This document shows, one piece after another, positions 1-10,500 of a DNA stretch of 64,000 nucleotides. The position numbers and the translations under genes are program-made. Each line of letters opens with the position of its first letter. The stretch's first letter is position 1. The DNA comes from Stachybotrys elegans. Lineage: Eukaryota; Ascomycota; Sordariomycetes; Hypocreales; Stachybotryaceae. The notes under the pieces are model-generated. The model ran no database searches. It had not been told where the DNA came from and saw only the letters and a program-made list of their open reading frames with translations. The stretch covers positions 3,224,001 through 3,288,000 of the forward strand of contig JAGPNK010000001.1 of assembly GCA_020746835.1 (NCBI GenBank), in the 5' to 3' direction.

Positions 1-1
1 A

Positions 2-568
2 CATGGAGAAAGTGGCCTGAGTGAGCTGGTCGAGGACCATATCGGACGTCCGCTGCGACTCTACGTCTACAACAACGAATACAACGTCACACGAGAGGTA
101 ACGATACAGCCGAGCCGAGATTGGGGCGGTGAGGGCGCATTGGGGTGTGTCCTAGGATATGGCGCACTTCATCGTCTCCCGGCGCCCCTCAGCGAGCCGG
201 TCAACGCGCCTGGGGAGACCATGTTCGATGGAGGGGAAGTCAATGAAAAGAGCGACAGTGCCTTCATCCCTGCCGCCTCGGCTGGGCCGCCACCACCAGC
301 GGGGGGAGAATATCTGGTACCTGCGCAAATGGTCGGCGCAAGTCCAGCCTCTGGTCCCCCCAAGGGCGGCAAGAAGAAGGAGAGGCACGGCCATGGCGCC
401 AATCATTTCATGGATGACTACTTCAAGGAGGAGGAGCAGAAGAGCCGAGAGCTCGACAATGCACCAAGGTCAAAGTCAACAGGTGCGCCGCCACCACCTC
501 CCAAAGCAGGGGCTGGGCCGCCTAAAGCCGGAGCACAAGCAGACACCCCTGAGAGCGGTGCTGAATGA
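2..568 (+). CDS. GRH1: Golgi reassembly-stacking protein (GRASP/Grh1-like), C-terminal part
   Basis: The open frame enters at the left edge and ends at 568, so only the last ~188 residues are present. The first ~60 residues are the end of the second GRASP PDZ-like domain: SGLSELVEDHIGRPLRLYVY, then NNEYNVTREV, WGGEGALGCVLGYG and LHRLP, which is a very characteristic signature. The rest is a low-complexity tail rich in Pro, Gly and Ala with a charged KKKERHGHG patch, as is usual for fungal GRASP proteins. GRASP proteins sit on the cytosolic face of early Golgi/COPII membranes and act in tethering and unconventional secretion; that role is family knowledge. No intron is evident in the visible part. 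The next gene is convergent (OST2 ends at 760). Confidence 0.9.
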   Translation, partial: HGESGLSELVEDHIGRPLRLYVYNNEYNVTREVTIQPSRDWGGEGALGCVLGYGALHRLPAPLSEPVNAPGETMFDGGEVNEKSDSAFIPAASAGPPPPAGGEYLVPAQMVGASPASGPPKGGKKKERHGHGANHFMDDYFKEEEQKSRELDNAPRSKSTGAPPPPPKAGAGPPKAGAQADTPESGAE

Positions 569-759
569 TGAGCTGGCACATAATGTGATAATGATTCCCG
601 CAAGTCTCCCATACCGTGCATCTTTTATTTGATTCATCATTGCTTTTGGTGACTGTCGCGTATCATACACGTTGCGCGGCACTGTGCTCCTGTCACAAAC
701 CTCGGACCAGCGACCAGACCTATCCGAGTCCCCCAATGAACTAACTCCCCTCGCATGCT

Positions 760-1392
760 CTAGTTTATGAAGTTGACACAGAAGAAGTGTAGAATCAGAC
801 TGCAAAAGACGTAATCGGCGAATGCCCTGCATGATAATTAGCAATGTGCCTGCCAGGGGGCCACGGGACATTCTGTACCTCTCGGGCGATACCGAAGGGA
901 ACTCGGTCTTGTTGGCCTCGGTGGACTGGATTCGGAGAGAGACTGGTACGGGTCAGCGTCAAGAATAGGTCCCTGGCAAACGAGGTCCATACCCGTGAGA
1001 ACGAATTGGCCAACAGTGGCGGAGAAGCCTGACAGAAACGCATTGAACGGCTGCAAACACGGTCAGCTGGTATCCCAGATAGCCATTGAGGGACGACGAA
1101 CAAAGTTGCCAGCGAGTATGCAATACAAGAACTGGATGGCTCCAACCGCAACGAGAAACGCCAGGAACACGTCAATCAGCTTGGTGCGCTGAGGCGTCTC
1201 CTTCATGTAGTACGTGTAGATGTTCTGAAGCACCTGGTCCCAGGTAGCGGCCGTCCCGGGAGTCCTTTTCGAGGGGACGGGCGCAACGGTCGGCTTGGCT
1301 GGGGGAGGGACCTCGACATCGACCGGCGTGGAGGTGGTGGCAGCGGACGGGGCCTCCTTCTTGGGCGCCGCGGCAGCGTTCTTCTTGGCCAT
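760..1392 (-). CDS. OST2: Oligosaccharyltransferase subunit OST2/DAD1
   Basis: Four exons, 1392-1102, 1050-993, 942-879 and 826-760, join in frame to 159 residues; introns are 50-52 nt. The product is the small ER membrane subunit of the oligosaccharyltransferase that N-glycosylates nascent proteins. Recognisable family blocks in order are WDQVLQNIYTYYMKETPQRT, LIDVFLAFLVAVGAIQFLYC, NAFLSGFSATVGQFVLT, SLRIQS, SPERAFADYVF and SLILHFFCVNFIN at the C-terminus. The three hydrophobic segments match DAD1 topology. The N-terminal ~45 residues are a Lys/Ala/Pro-rich extension common in filamentous fungi. Exon 4 restores the family C-terminus exactly, which supports the splice choices. It is divergent from the TMEM14-like gene over a 472 bp shared upstream region. 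Confidence 0.93.
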
Positions 1393-1864
1393 CTTTGCAA
1401 GGGATCGAGGGATCGCTGGTCTCTATCGGTGGTCTCGGAAGGAAAAGGGATGACGACGTCGGTAGTTGGTGGTTGGGGACGTCGAGGTGCGAAGGTGAAT
1501 CTCCAAAGCAGGTGCTCGCTGGGCTAGAGCTTCTGTGGCCACGAAGCTTCAAGATGCACCGGTATGTGATTGGCTGAGCGGAACTGCACAGGCCAGGCAA
1601 GGCTAGCGGGACGAGTCTGGGGCACTGGCGAACAGCGGGTGGGGCCTCTGGATGAGGCACAGTGGCGCCTACAGTGGCTACTACAGTCCCAATCGTGGGA
1701 GTTGGCATCCGAGGCACCGACTCTGCACATAGCAGCTGCTACATACCACGTCATCTCGTCCAGCCTCGCACTACCGAGATATTTCAAGCCCTTGCTCTAA
1801 AGCCGCATCTCAAATTCTTTAATTCAATACCCAACGACTTGAAAATCGGCTGAAAATCGGCACA
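1393..1864. promoter_or_regulatory. Divergent promoter region, OST2 / TMEM14-like
   Basis: This 472 bp interval separates the start codons of two divergent genes and must hold both 5' leaders and promoters. No long open frame has codon character in it, and I could not assign a TATA box or a factor site with confidence. Confidence 0.6.
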
Positions 1865-2330
1865 ATGGTGCGTGGCGCATCTGCACATCATCACTTTGGC
1901 CTGGAGCTGGAGCTACGGTAGCTAACTGACGTCGACAGGCGACCACCTCGTACCTGCAGACCACCTCCTTCGTCCTCGGCGCACTGACTGCCACCGGCGG
2001 CCTCATGGGCTACATCAAGGGCCGCTCCGTGCCTTCGCTTGTGGCCGGATCAGCCGTTGGAATCCTCTGTAGGTCGCATCATCGTCCCTCTCCATTGCGC
2101 ATGCGTGCCATCCGCTAACACGCCCGTCCGCGACAGACGGCCTCGGTGCCTATCGCATGCAAAACGGCGAGCCGTACGGCATCGAGCTCAGCCTCCTCGC
2201 TTCCATTGTTCTGGGCGGCGCTTCGATTCCCCGAGCGATCCGTCTCAGGAAGCCGGTCCCCATGGTCCTGAGCCTGCTGTCGACCTTTGGCATGCTCACC
2301 TTTGGCAATGCTTTCCGTCAGTCGCTGTAG
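1865..2330 (+). CDS. TMEM14 family small membrane protein
   Basis: Three exons, 1865-1867, 1939-2068 and 2137-2330, give a 108-residue protein. The first coding exon is only the ATG, followed at once by a GT donor (gtgcgt); the acceptor is gtcgacag. The protein has the TMEM14/UPF0136 layout: four short hydrophobic segments rich in Gly and Ala, with SFVLGALTATGGLMGYIKG near residues 10-29, LVAGSAVGILYGLGAYRMQ, LASIVLGGASIPRAIRLRKP, and a C-terminal VLSLLSTFGMLTFGNAFRQ. Members are mitochondrial inner membrane or endomembrane proteins; animal TMEM14C acts in porphyrin import, but the fungal role is not established. Intron 2 has a CTAAC branch motif before cgacag. Confidence 0.88.
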
Positions 2331-2368
2331 ATTGCGACGAGGCGGGAAGCCCAATATGTCATACAGGG

Positions 2369-2374
2369 AATAAA
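2369..2374 (+). promoter_or_regulatory. AATAAA polyadenylation-type signal after the TMEM14-like gene
   Basis: AATAAA lies 39 nt after the stop codon in an A/T-rich stretch (2366-2396) between two convergent genes, where a 3' end is expected. Fungal poly(A) signals are loose, so this is only suggestive. Confidence 0.4.
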
Positions 2375-2590
2375 ATAATTGAATATAAAATAATTCTTGC
2401 TTACTCCTCGCACCAAATCTCCGGGTCATCGTGAGAAGAGTCTTTTTTCAATCGTAGACATGCGTGAGGCATGTGTTCGTCCACAATGCCATAGTATTTT
2501 ACACATTTGTTACACACGCGCGGTATCCACGCCAATGGCACAGGCTCGGTATATCGTTCGGTCGGTTCGCTCGTACGATGCGATAGGTGC

Positions 2591-2884
2591 TCATAGGCCC
2601 AGCGCCTTCTGCTCCGCCTTGATGCGATCTCTCTTCGCTCGCGCCGCGGCCCTGTTCTCCGCTTGTATCTTCTCGCGCTCGGCTCGCAGGCACTGGTTCA
2701 CCTTCTCCTTTGCGTCATTGCACGCGCCCGTGGTCTTGTGTAGGAAGCCCTTGGCATGGCACTCCTCGAGGGCGGTGACTACGTCTTCACAGGCTGGCGG
2801 GGGAGCAGGTCAGCATGGTCATTCCGGAGCAGGGACGGCGCGGCACCTACCGAGGGCATTCTTGGTATGCAGATGAGGATGCAT
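2591..2884 (-). CDS. CMC2: Cytochrome c oxidase assembly twin-CX9C protein (Cmc2-like)
   Basis: Exons 2884-2851 and 2793-2591 (57 nt intron) encode 78 residues. The protein starts [17 protein letters not shown]. It carries two CX9C motifs, [11 protein letters not shown] and [11 protein letters not shown], followed by a long Lys/Arg/Ala-rich helix, the standard Cmc2 arrangement. Cmc2-type proteins are imported into the mitochondrial intermembrane space by the Mia40 disulfide relay and support complex IV assembly; this is family knowledge. The intron splits the codon just before the first Cys. It is divergent from the prefoldin gene with 286 bp between start codons. Confidence 0.9.
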
Positions 2885-3170
2885 CGTTGCGGCTGGACAA
2901 ACTTCCTGGGGCAAGGACGCTTTTGAGGTTTGAGGGATCGGCGGGCATCTATGGATAAAAGTTGGGTGGTTTGCTGAAAATACCCACTAAGCAAAAAGCC
3001 CAACCCCACAGGGTAGGTCGACTGTGTGCTGGTATGACGCCTCAGGACCTACTTATGAAATGCTAAGCTCTTGCTTGCACACGATCACACTCAACAGATC
3101 AACGACGACGGCATTTCTACTTGGGCTTTGAGACTGCCAGTTTACCAGAGAAACACAACATCTTCTCACG

Positions 3171-3754
3171 ATGGCGTCGCAGGCGCAGGTGCCTGCCAAG
3201 AAACAGCAGGGTGAGTGACGGGCCGCCGGGTTTCATTCTCCAAGTGTCGTTTGAATGACTTCTCAACGCATGGCTACAGATCTCCAGGCAGCGTACAGCA
3301 ACTACAAGAACACGCTGCAGCAGATAGCACAGAAGATTGGCGACATTGAGCAGGAGGCAGAGGAGCACAAGTACGTTATCCCAGTTGATATGGATGCCCC
3401 CTCCTTGGGATATCGGCTCCGTCGTCACAGACTACACAATCACCAGGGACTGACAGGCAGCTCCAGGCTCGTGCTAGAGACCCTAGAGCCGTTGGCGGCG
3501 GACCGCAAGTGCTTCCGGCTCATCAACGGCGTGCTCGTGGAGAGGACCGTTGCAGATGTCGTGCCGGCGCTGAAGACCAACCAGGAGGGCCTCAAGAAGG
3601 TGCTGGACGATCTGGTCAAGCAGTACAAATCCAAGCAGGACGAGCTGGATAAATGGAAGGTACGTGTTCTCATCACACCATGAAGCGCATCGCGTCGTCG
3701 GCATGACTGACCCCCAAGCAGAAGAAGAACAACGTACAAGTAGTGCAACAATAA
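3171..3754 (+). CDS. GIM4: Prefoldin subunit 2
   Basis: Four exons, 3171-3210, 3280-3370, 3467-3659 and 3722-3754, give 118 residues. It is a beta-type prefoldin subunit of the heterohexameric cytosolic chaperone that hands actin and tubulin to CCT. N- and C-terminal coiled-coil helices (DLQAAYSNYKNTLQQIAQKI and ALKTNQEGLKKVLDDLVKQY) flank the beta-hairpin core LEPLAADRKCFRLINGVLVE, which contains the conserved DRKCFR(L/M)(I/V)G-type segment. The length matches the family. In intron 2 the acceptor ctccag at 3461-3466 was chosen over an upstream gacag because only it keeps the HK-LVLETLEPL reading. Confidence 0.92.
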
Positions 3755-4892
3755 GGCATTTGAGAATCCAAAAAGAGAGAAATCAAGACAGAACTGGAGC
3801 CAGAGTGCTCGCGACGCGTGGTACAGACCTGTGAAAATTCTGACGCAGAAGTTTGCACAGTACATGCCCTCTACACACCCACTTCTGCTCAAAGACATGC
3901 CTGAATGGCTACCGTATTTCAACCTTATCCCAGGACCGGATTCCCGACACCAATGTTTCTCTCTTCAAGCTTCTCGGGCTCGGCGGGCGCCAGCGCAACT
4001 TTCATGGGCCCTTACAAAGTGGTGTCTGACGTGTTATAGGATGTATGCTGTGGAGCCTTGATGAAGATGCTGCATTGCCCAACTTGATGCCGCCCCCGAA
4101 AGCCTCACCGGTTCTGATTGGAGCAGGGATCTGCTGCAATTATCCCCTCCCCCAAGACTCATGCACATACGGCATGGCTCAACGATGTGGCTGCAAGCAC
4201 AGCCGCAAGGTCGACAAGATACTGTCTCCATCCTCCTTTCCATGAAATGCCCCTTATTAGTTGGCAATCTGGGTAGCGATTGGGGGTGAATACGTTGGCC
4301 CAAATCCTACCCTCTAGGTAAATGAGAGTGCATGAAGTATGGCAAACAACCAACACATCGTACATCTGTCCGGACATGCAGTCGTCGGACAATGCGAGGC
4401 AAGGCATCCGAGACCTGCATGACAGCATCGAGACAACTGGCAGCGCCACCACCTCATCCCACACACCATCAACATCAATCTCTTGGGGAGTTACGTGCTT
4501 TGAACGGATGTTGAGCTCGCGGGCGGCTTGCGTGACGTTAGGAGGTGCCTCGCAACAAGGGTAAGGCATGAGGCCGATGCGGTAATGCACCACAGACCCT
4601 GGCCGAAAGCCCCAGCTGCATCACGACCTTCTGAGGAGACGGTAAAACTCTCATCGTCGTCAAGGTTACGTTACGATAACTGGGTGACATTGCGCGCTGA
4701 ATAGCGGAGCTGGAGCTACCGCATGCGATGCATCCCCCACGAGGGGTTTTGGGGAGGCTGCGGGAAGCTGTCGCATCAACTGCTCAAATCCGTGTAAAAG
4801 ACTGATGTAATGAGAACCGGCCCAATGATTCCAGTAGCTCAGCCAGAGTCATGTGAGTCTGCATAGCGTACGCGTATCGACGTGGGCTGGAC

Positions 4893-4918
4893 AATGCTTG
4901 AAATGCTTGCAATGCTTG
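4893..4918. repeat. Short 9 bp-period tandem repeat
   Basis: The octamer aatgcttg recurs three times at exactly 9 bp spacing (4893, 4902, 4911) in otherwise unremarkable noncoding DNA. Confidence 0.7.
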
Positions 4919-5678
4919 CAAGGCTCGGAGACGCTCCTGCCTGGTGCCCAAAGCCTACCAGTCGATCCCTGCATTGGTGGGCCAGCGCATACCTCATCGC
5001 CTGTTCCGTCACACCAGCGAGATCCTAAGCCTGCAAGGCTCGGCTGGCTTCGCATGAGGGTAGCCCAAAGATGGACGGGGACACAGCTTGTTGGGTGGAC
5101 ATGGTTTCTAGGAGCAGGTAGCCAGGAGGTTGTCTGGCAGATATGAGCAATGCAGCATGAGCTACATTCTCATGCTCATTGGTGTAGAAAGAGGGCCAAT
5201 GATGGAGAGTATGGATGCCGAATTTGGGCCCTGATGTATGACGCCTCGCCTCATAGGCCAGAGCAAATGTAACAAGCGGGCGCTTCTGCCAGGTCCCGTC
5301 GGTTGACATGCCATGGACATGCTTCAGTCCAATTGGCCGTCGTCTAGGCCTCGGGCGTGGCCCTTGAGCCCTGCCCTGGGTGTATGCCCCGTCCGGAGGG
5401 AACGAGGTGAACACATGTTCGAAACACATGGTCAAATGAATGGTCGCGGCCGCCCACCCTTTCCCCAGTACCGCAGCAACGGGCAGCTCTCTCACTCGCT
5501 GGTCCTTGGAGGTGCTGCTCGGCAGACATGAACCAGCGGAACCAACGTTGGCCGCTCCATGTACAACATCCTTTGATGGGTCACGGAGTACATACTTATC
5601 TAGCTGACCTTTGAGGATGTCGGATATGCGCTGTGTCGGCGCCCTAATCTTCACAGGGTTAGCAGGGTGAATTGCCTT

Positions 5679-5718
5679 GGAATAGGCTGGAATAGTCTGG
5701 AAAAGACTGGAATAGCGA
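5679..5718. repeat. Four-copy degenerate decamer tandem repeat
   Basis: Four consecutive 10 bp units begin with ggaa: ggaataggct, ggaatagtct, ggaaaagact and ggaatagcga. They lie in the noncoding interval upstream of hapC. Confidence 0.75.
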
Positions 5719-7202
5719 GGCGATGCGGATTCCCGAAGCCTTCGAGGCTGTACACCGCCTCGACGGACGTCTGCACTCGGGCTTTATAGCTTGGCCGGGC
5801 CCTTGGTTTGCATCCGAGGAGTGCAGGTAGTACCCGGTTTTGAGCACACGCCTGAGCATGCTAGGTAGTAGCAATCTCTCGGTTAGATGAGCATGGTGTC
5901 GAATGATTGAGAAGCTGCACGAATGATGTTCAGTCATGACCGCCTGGAGCGCCGGCATCCAGCACAAGTTGATCATTGGTGGACCCCGTCCCCTGCCAGG
6001 CCGTGCTGGGATCTTGACGCGGCATCGCATGCAAGCATATAGTCGGCACAGGGTCTGTGGCTTCCAGTCGGCTGGTGGATGGGATGTGTATGGGTCTTGG
6101 AAGCTGTCCAGCGGCGAAGGAATGACATGGGTGCTTCAATAGATGCTCTCATTCAGGAATGATGGGTTGAGGGCGAGCCAGCTGTACTGAGGATCGCTGT
6201 CGTCTTTTAGGTTCAGAGCTGCTACTGTCAGTGGCAGCGAAAGCCCTAGACTCAAGTCGGCTAGAACCCGTCGCGCGTCCAGGGCAGCGGCGATCCCTCG
6301 CCTTGTGCTCGCTACCTACCTACTACCAGGTACCTAGGTAGGTACCTACCCAAGGAGGTACTTGCCTTGGTAGTATAGGTAATTGCGTACCTCATCCTTA
6401 GCACTTGACCTTGTAGGTGGGCAGCTAACCAGACCGTCGACGTGCTGTAATATGGACTTCTTCTCCGAATGTGGTGGGCACCTGGCAGCCCAGCACGGGC
6501 GCGTGGGACTGATCCATTCTGATGCCATCCATCCATCTTGACATTTGCTCCTCCATCACCCATTCGCCATTCACCTTTCACCATTCACTCATCCGCCCAT
6601 CCATCATCCCCCGGACGCACTGCTGCCAAGCCATCAAAACCGCCACTTTTCTCCCTACCTCCGCGCCATCCAGTAGCTTCCCCGACCAACTGCATCTCCG
6701 TTGTCTGCAAGTAAGCCTACCATCCACGTAGGAGGATTCCAGACGAACGGCCACAACACGACATTGCGACGTGTCAATCCGTGGCCAAGGGTACTCCCTA
6801 CTGCTGCTAATAGTAGCATCGCCCGAGGTCAGTTGCATCCTTTCCCTTCCTTGATAATGTACCTACGTAGGACCAGCGGGTAGGTACTAATAGTAGGGCA
6901 AGGTACATTGGGTCATAGGTACCTTATTATTAGAGGCAGCACCCCACGTCTAGCCTCGTCACTCCACATGTTATGCAACTAACGTCCTGCGACCTCAAGC
7001 AACGAACAACTCAGACACCCTCCAACCGTCAAATCCTTCTCCATCACGACAGCGTAAGGCACCTTTTCCAGCTCTCTCTCAGTCGCCCCCATCTCGAGCC
7101 GCGGAGCCATCCAGTCCCCCCTGCGCTGCATTGCCATCTGTCTACGCGCTCAGCACGCGCATACACGCACCTGCGCACACGCACGCACGCACTCACTCGC
7201 CT

Positions 7203-7203
<1 letters not shown>

Positions 7204-7234
<31 letters not shown>

Positions 7235-7238
7235 CACA
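7204..7238. repeat. CA dinucleotide microsatellite
   Basis: A nearly pure CA run of 35 bp has a single phase break at 7210-7211. It is embedded in a C/A-rich stretch about 1 kb upstream of the hapC start codon. Confidence 0.9.
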
Positions 7239-8246
7239 TCCAATACACGACGCACGCACATCCGCTATACAGGTACGGTCAGTCATGTTGGCATCTAGAC
7301 ACTTCGGGCCCCGACCCGTGTAACCTCGCCGTCGCCGTCGCACTTCCGTCCGTTCCCCGTCGACAAGCGCGACGCCTCCGTCCCTGCAATCCCCGCGCTG
7401 CTCTGCGCGCGCACCCTCACTGCACCTCACTGCACGCCGCTCTCGTAGGCTGGTTGTTTCCACTTCCAACTCCTGCTTGCGCCGCCCAGTCACGCCACTT
7501 CCCCTTCCTCTACCCCCCTCCCTTCTACACTTCATCTGCCCGGCCTTTCGCGGGAGCGAGCATCATGTCAGACCCAATTCCCAAGTGAGCCGCGTCGACC
7601 TACCCGCTGCCCATACCTACTCGCATGCCTTCCGTTTCGCGGAATCCGTTCTTGACCGGGACGCGTAGCTGCGCTAGAGCATGGGCGGCTGTCGTCCACT
7701 CGCTCCCGTCTGCCACCCCCTCCTCCCCCAGGTAATCCATAGGCATCTGCCTATTATAATCATGGAAGAGCTTGAACTGCAATTCTCCTCTCTGGATCGA
7801 CTTTGCTTGCTGCATCTGCGGGTCCACCCCCCTCCCACCACTGCCCTCTGCCCCCTTCTCAATGGATCAATTGCTTTGCTATCCTCACTCCCTCCTCCTA
7901 CCCGGCTTGATTTCTGCCCGCTCTCCCTTGTCCCTTCTCCATTCAACCCGATCCTCAGGTCCAAGTTGGGCGTCATAACCCCCGAAAGACGCACGCCAGG
8001 GACGGGACGAGTAGTGCGCCCAGCAGTATACCGTATTGTTCATAGTTGACGCAGATTTGCAGCTGGAGCCCAGCGCCCCTCCTTGCCACTTCGAGAAAAA
8101 TCTTGCAAGCCTTGCCGTCCTGCGACGTGGCGAAGGCGGACACATCATCGCGAGAGAAGCCCCCTAGGCGCCCCCCTCCTACCTTTGCTGTGCCAGCCCG
8201 AGGATTACCAAGGGAGACGCTAGCAGCCGTCTGCAGGTAGCCAAAT

Positions 8247-9279
8247 ATGTCGGATTCCCCCCAATCTCCTCCCAAAGATGTCGACCATGGTGCACAGTCA
8301 CCCGACGAGGAAGGACAAATGAATGAACACCAAGACCCACAGTCTACCGACCTCGCGGGCTATGAGTTCGAAGGGGTCAAGGAGCAGGACCGCTGGCTGC
8401 CTATAGCGAATGGTGAGTGCCCCCCCTCCCCGGGCGTCTCTTTGGTGCCTGCTATGGCTTTCTTGTTTGTGATTTGCTCGTCCAGCTGCGCGGAGCTGCC
8501 TCTCTATAGTAGCCTCACATATCTGGCCGATCATGTCTTATGCTTTGTCGTTTGCTCTGGCCCAGGCCGCAACCTCGTCCGCCCCCGAAAAGGCTGATGA
8601 ATTCGATGCTAACATACGCAACTTTGCTCCAGTTGCTCGCATCATGAAGAATGCACTCCCAGAAAACGCCAAGATAGCCAAGGAGGCTAAAGAGTGCATG
8701 CAAGAGTGTGTTAGCGAGTTCATCTCCTTCATCACCAGCGAGGGTGAGTACATGTCAACCATCCGCCCTTGAACCAGACGAGTGCTTCTTCAACTGTTGA
8801 AAAGATGGAGAAGAAGAGGATGAAGAAGAGAAACCCGCAAAGCTCGACCCCATACCTTCGTCTAGTATTGCTTACATGGATCACAGCATCGGAAAAGTGC
8901 CAGCAGGAGAAACGAAAGACGGTCAACGGCGAGGACATTCTGTTTGCCATGACTTCCCTAGGTTTCGAGAACTACGCGGAAGCCCTCAAGGTCTACTTGT
9001 CCAAGTATCGCGAGGTATGTAATTCATTCTGTGCTTGCGACGACCCCTCTCGGCTGATTGCCGTGGCAGCAACAAAATAACTCGAATCGAGACCGAGTAA
9101 TGGAGTCTGGAGGCTGGAATAACCAGATGGTACCAGACGATAAGCCAGCCGAAGCTGGTGCAGTAGGGTTAGATTACCCCAGCGGAGAGGCACCTAACAA
9201 TGTTGAAGATGGTGCTGAAATAAAGTTGTCCTATAGCTCGCAGGCCCATAACGGAGCAGGCACCGGAGACGGATATTAA
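8247..9279 (+). CDS. hapC: CCAAT-binding complex subunit HapC (Hap3/NF-YB)
   Basis: Exons 8247-8412, 8633-8743, 8887-9014 and 9070-9279 join to 204 residues. The histone-fold core is intact: [20 protein letters not shown], then [40 protein letters not shown], and [20 protein letters not shown] ending LSKYRE. This is diagnostic for NF-YB, which pairs with HapE (NF-YC) and contacts DNA with HapB at CCAAT boxes; the fungal complex governs respiration, iron and redox genes. The intron positions inside the histone fold were fixed by this conserved sequence. The N-terminal ~45 residues are acidic/polar, and the C-terminal ~70 are polar and low complexity. Introns are 55-220 nt. Confidence 0.95.
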
Positions 9280-10500
9280 GCCACGGGCCTCAACACGATT
9301 CACGAAAGCTGCGCAACGTCGCTCTGGCACGGTTTCGGCGAATCGCAGCCTGCTCACCGACTTCTCGTTGTCAACCTTCACACGGAAGTCATATCGGATT
9401 CATTCTACGCCCAACGTGTACAAGTATCGGAGGAGGGCTACGGGAATTTCTTTGCTTAGGATTACAGCTGTATATGGCGCGATGGAAAGGTGGACTGGCC
9501 GTAGAATTGTGTTTCACCACGAGGTGAAAACGATTGCTTTGGGATGTGTCGCCCGCCAGATAGACATGTGTTGCATCGCAGGCTCTGGCTACTTTGCGCA
9601 TTGACAGATTACAAGCATGATCTACTGTTGATGGACTTTGGCTCTATAGACAGACATGGAGACTCGATCGGAGGCTGGTGGATGTTCACAAATTCGGGAT
9701 AATAAATCTGCTCTTTTCATTCCCGTGTGGCAAGTATTTATATTAGGTGCACCCAAGTGCTGGCGTTGTGGGTAGGACTGAGACAAACTGAAGCAAGATG
9801 CTGCAAGTAGCCATATTACGTGCCAGCATGTAGATTCTGCAAACGATACCTTATTTACGGCTGGCTCCAGCAAAGATATAAAGAAATGAGGGAATCGATT
9901 GTTGTTCTCTGCAAACATTACATGCAACATACACACCTACTACGCAATATGTACGCCGAGAGTTCGTTGACGTTGATAGCCGGGCGGTGAGTGAGATGGA
10001 ATGCTGAGCACGTGTGTATCCCCACCTTTTCTTATCGACAAGACGCCCACCAAACTGTTAATTGGAGCGAAAGGCGAAAAGAATAGCGGGCCCCGATGGG
10101 GAGTAGCGCCGACCCTTCAATTTTTTTTTCTTTTTGCCTGGCTGCCATACTAACAACCTGGTTGGTTGCCTGCCCGCATCATCGTTTCAAATTGTGCACC
10201 CTCATCACCACCACCTGGGGTCAACGCCGAGTATTCGTTACACTTCCGACGCGCGCAAACGTCTCTACCTGGCGGCGCAGGAGATCATGCATAGCAGCAC
10301 ATTGACCACCTCGACCCGACGCATATTCCAGTCTTTTTAGCATCTCATAATAGTAGTCTTTCCATCGAGGCGAATGCCATAGCAACCGTGCTCGCTCCGC
10401 CACCCGTCATCACCACCCTCTCGACAACCCCTCATCACCGAGCTGGGGGGTTTCTTGTGCGGCACATTCTATATCGATATCGTCTACCGCAATTATTTAC
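9280..10500. other. Intergenic region between hapC and RRN3
   Basis: This 1.2 kb noncoding interval holds the hapC 3' end and the RRN3 promoter and leader. An ATTGG (CCAAT on the other strand) lies near 10071, about 430 bp before the RRN3 start, and a T-run lies at about 10122-10130. No convincing gene was seen. Confidence 0.5.

Larger units (their letters stand above)
3755..8246. other. Large gene-free interval upstream of hapC
   Basis: There are 4.5 kb between the prefoldin stop and the hapC start. Many short open frames occur on both strands, but none shows a domain, codon bias or plausible splicing. The interval contains three 9 bp period copies of aatgcttg (4893-4918), a decamer tandem (5679-5718), a TACCTAGGTA-rich palindromic patch (about 6307-6360) and a CA microsatellite (7204-7238). 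The last ~1.5 kb is C/T-rich, as in long fungal 5' leaders, so part is probably hapC leader and promoter. A small intron-rich or noncoding RNA gene cannot be excluded. Confidence 0.6.

Noticed and set aside
4159..4593. 144-codon minus-strand open frame (part reads TQAARELNIRSKHV)
   Set aside because: A short stretch looks coding-like, but there is no recognisable family or good flanking structure; it is too weak to call.
5025..5654. 209-codon minus-strand open frame
   Set aside because: Composition looks random, no motif is recognised, and it lies in a repeat-bearing noncoding interval.
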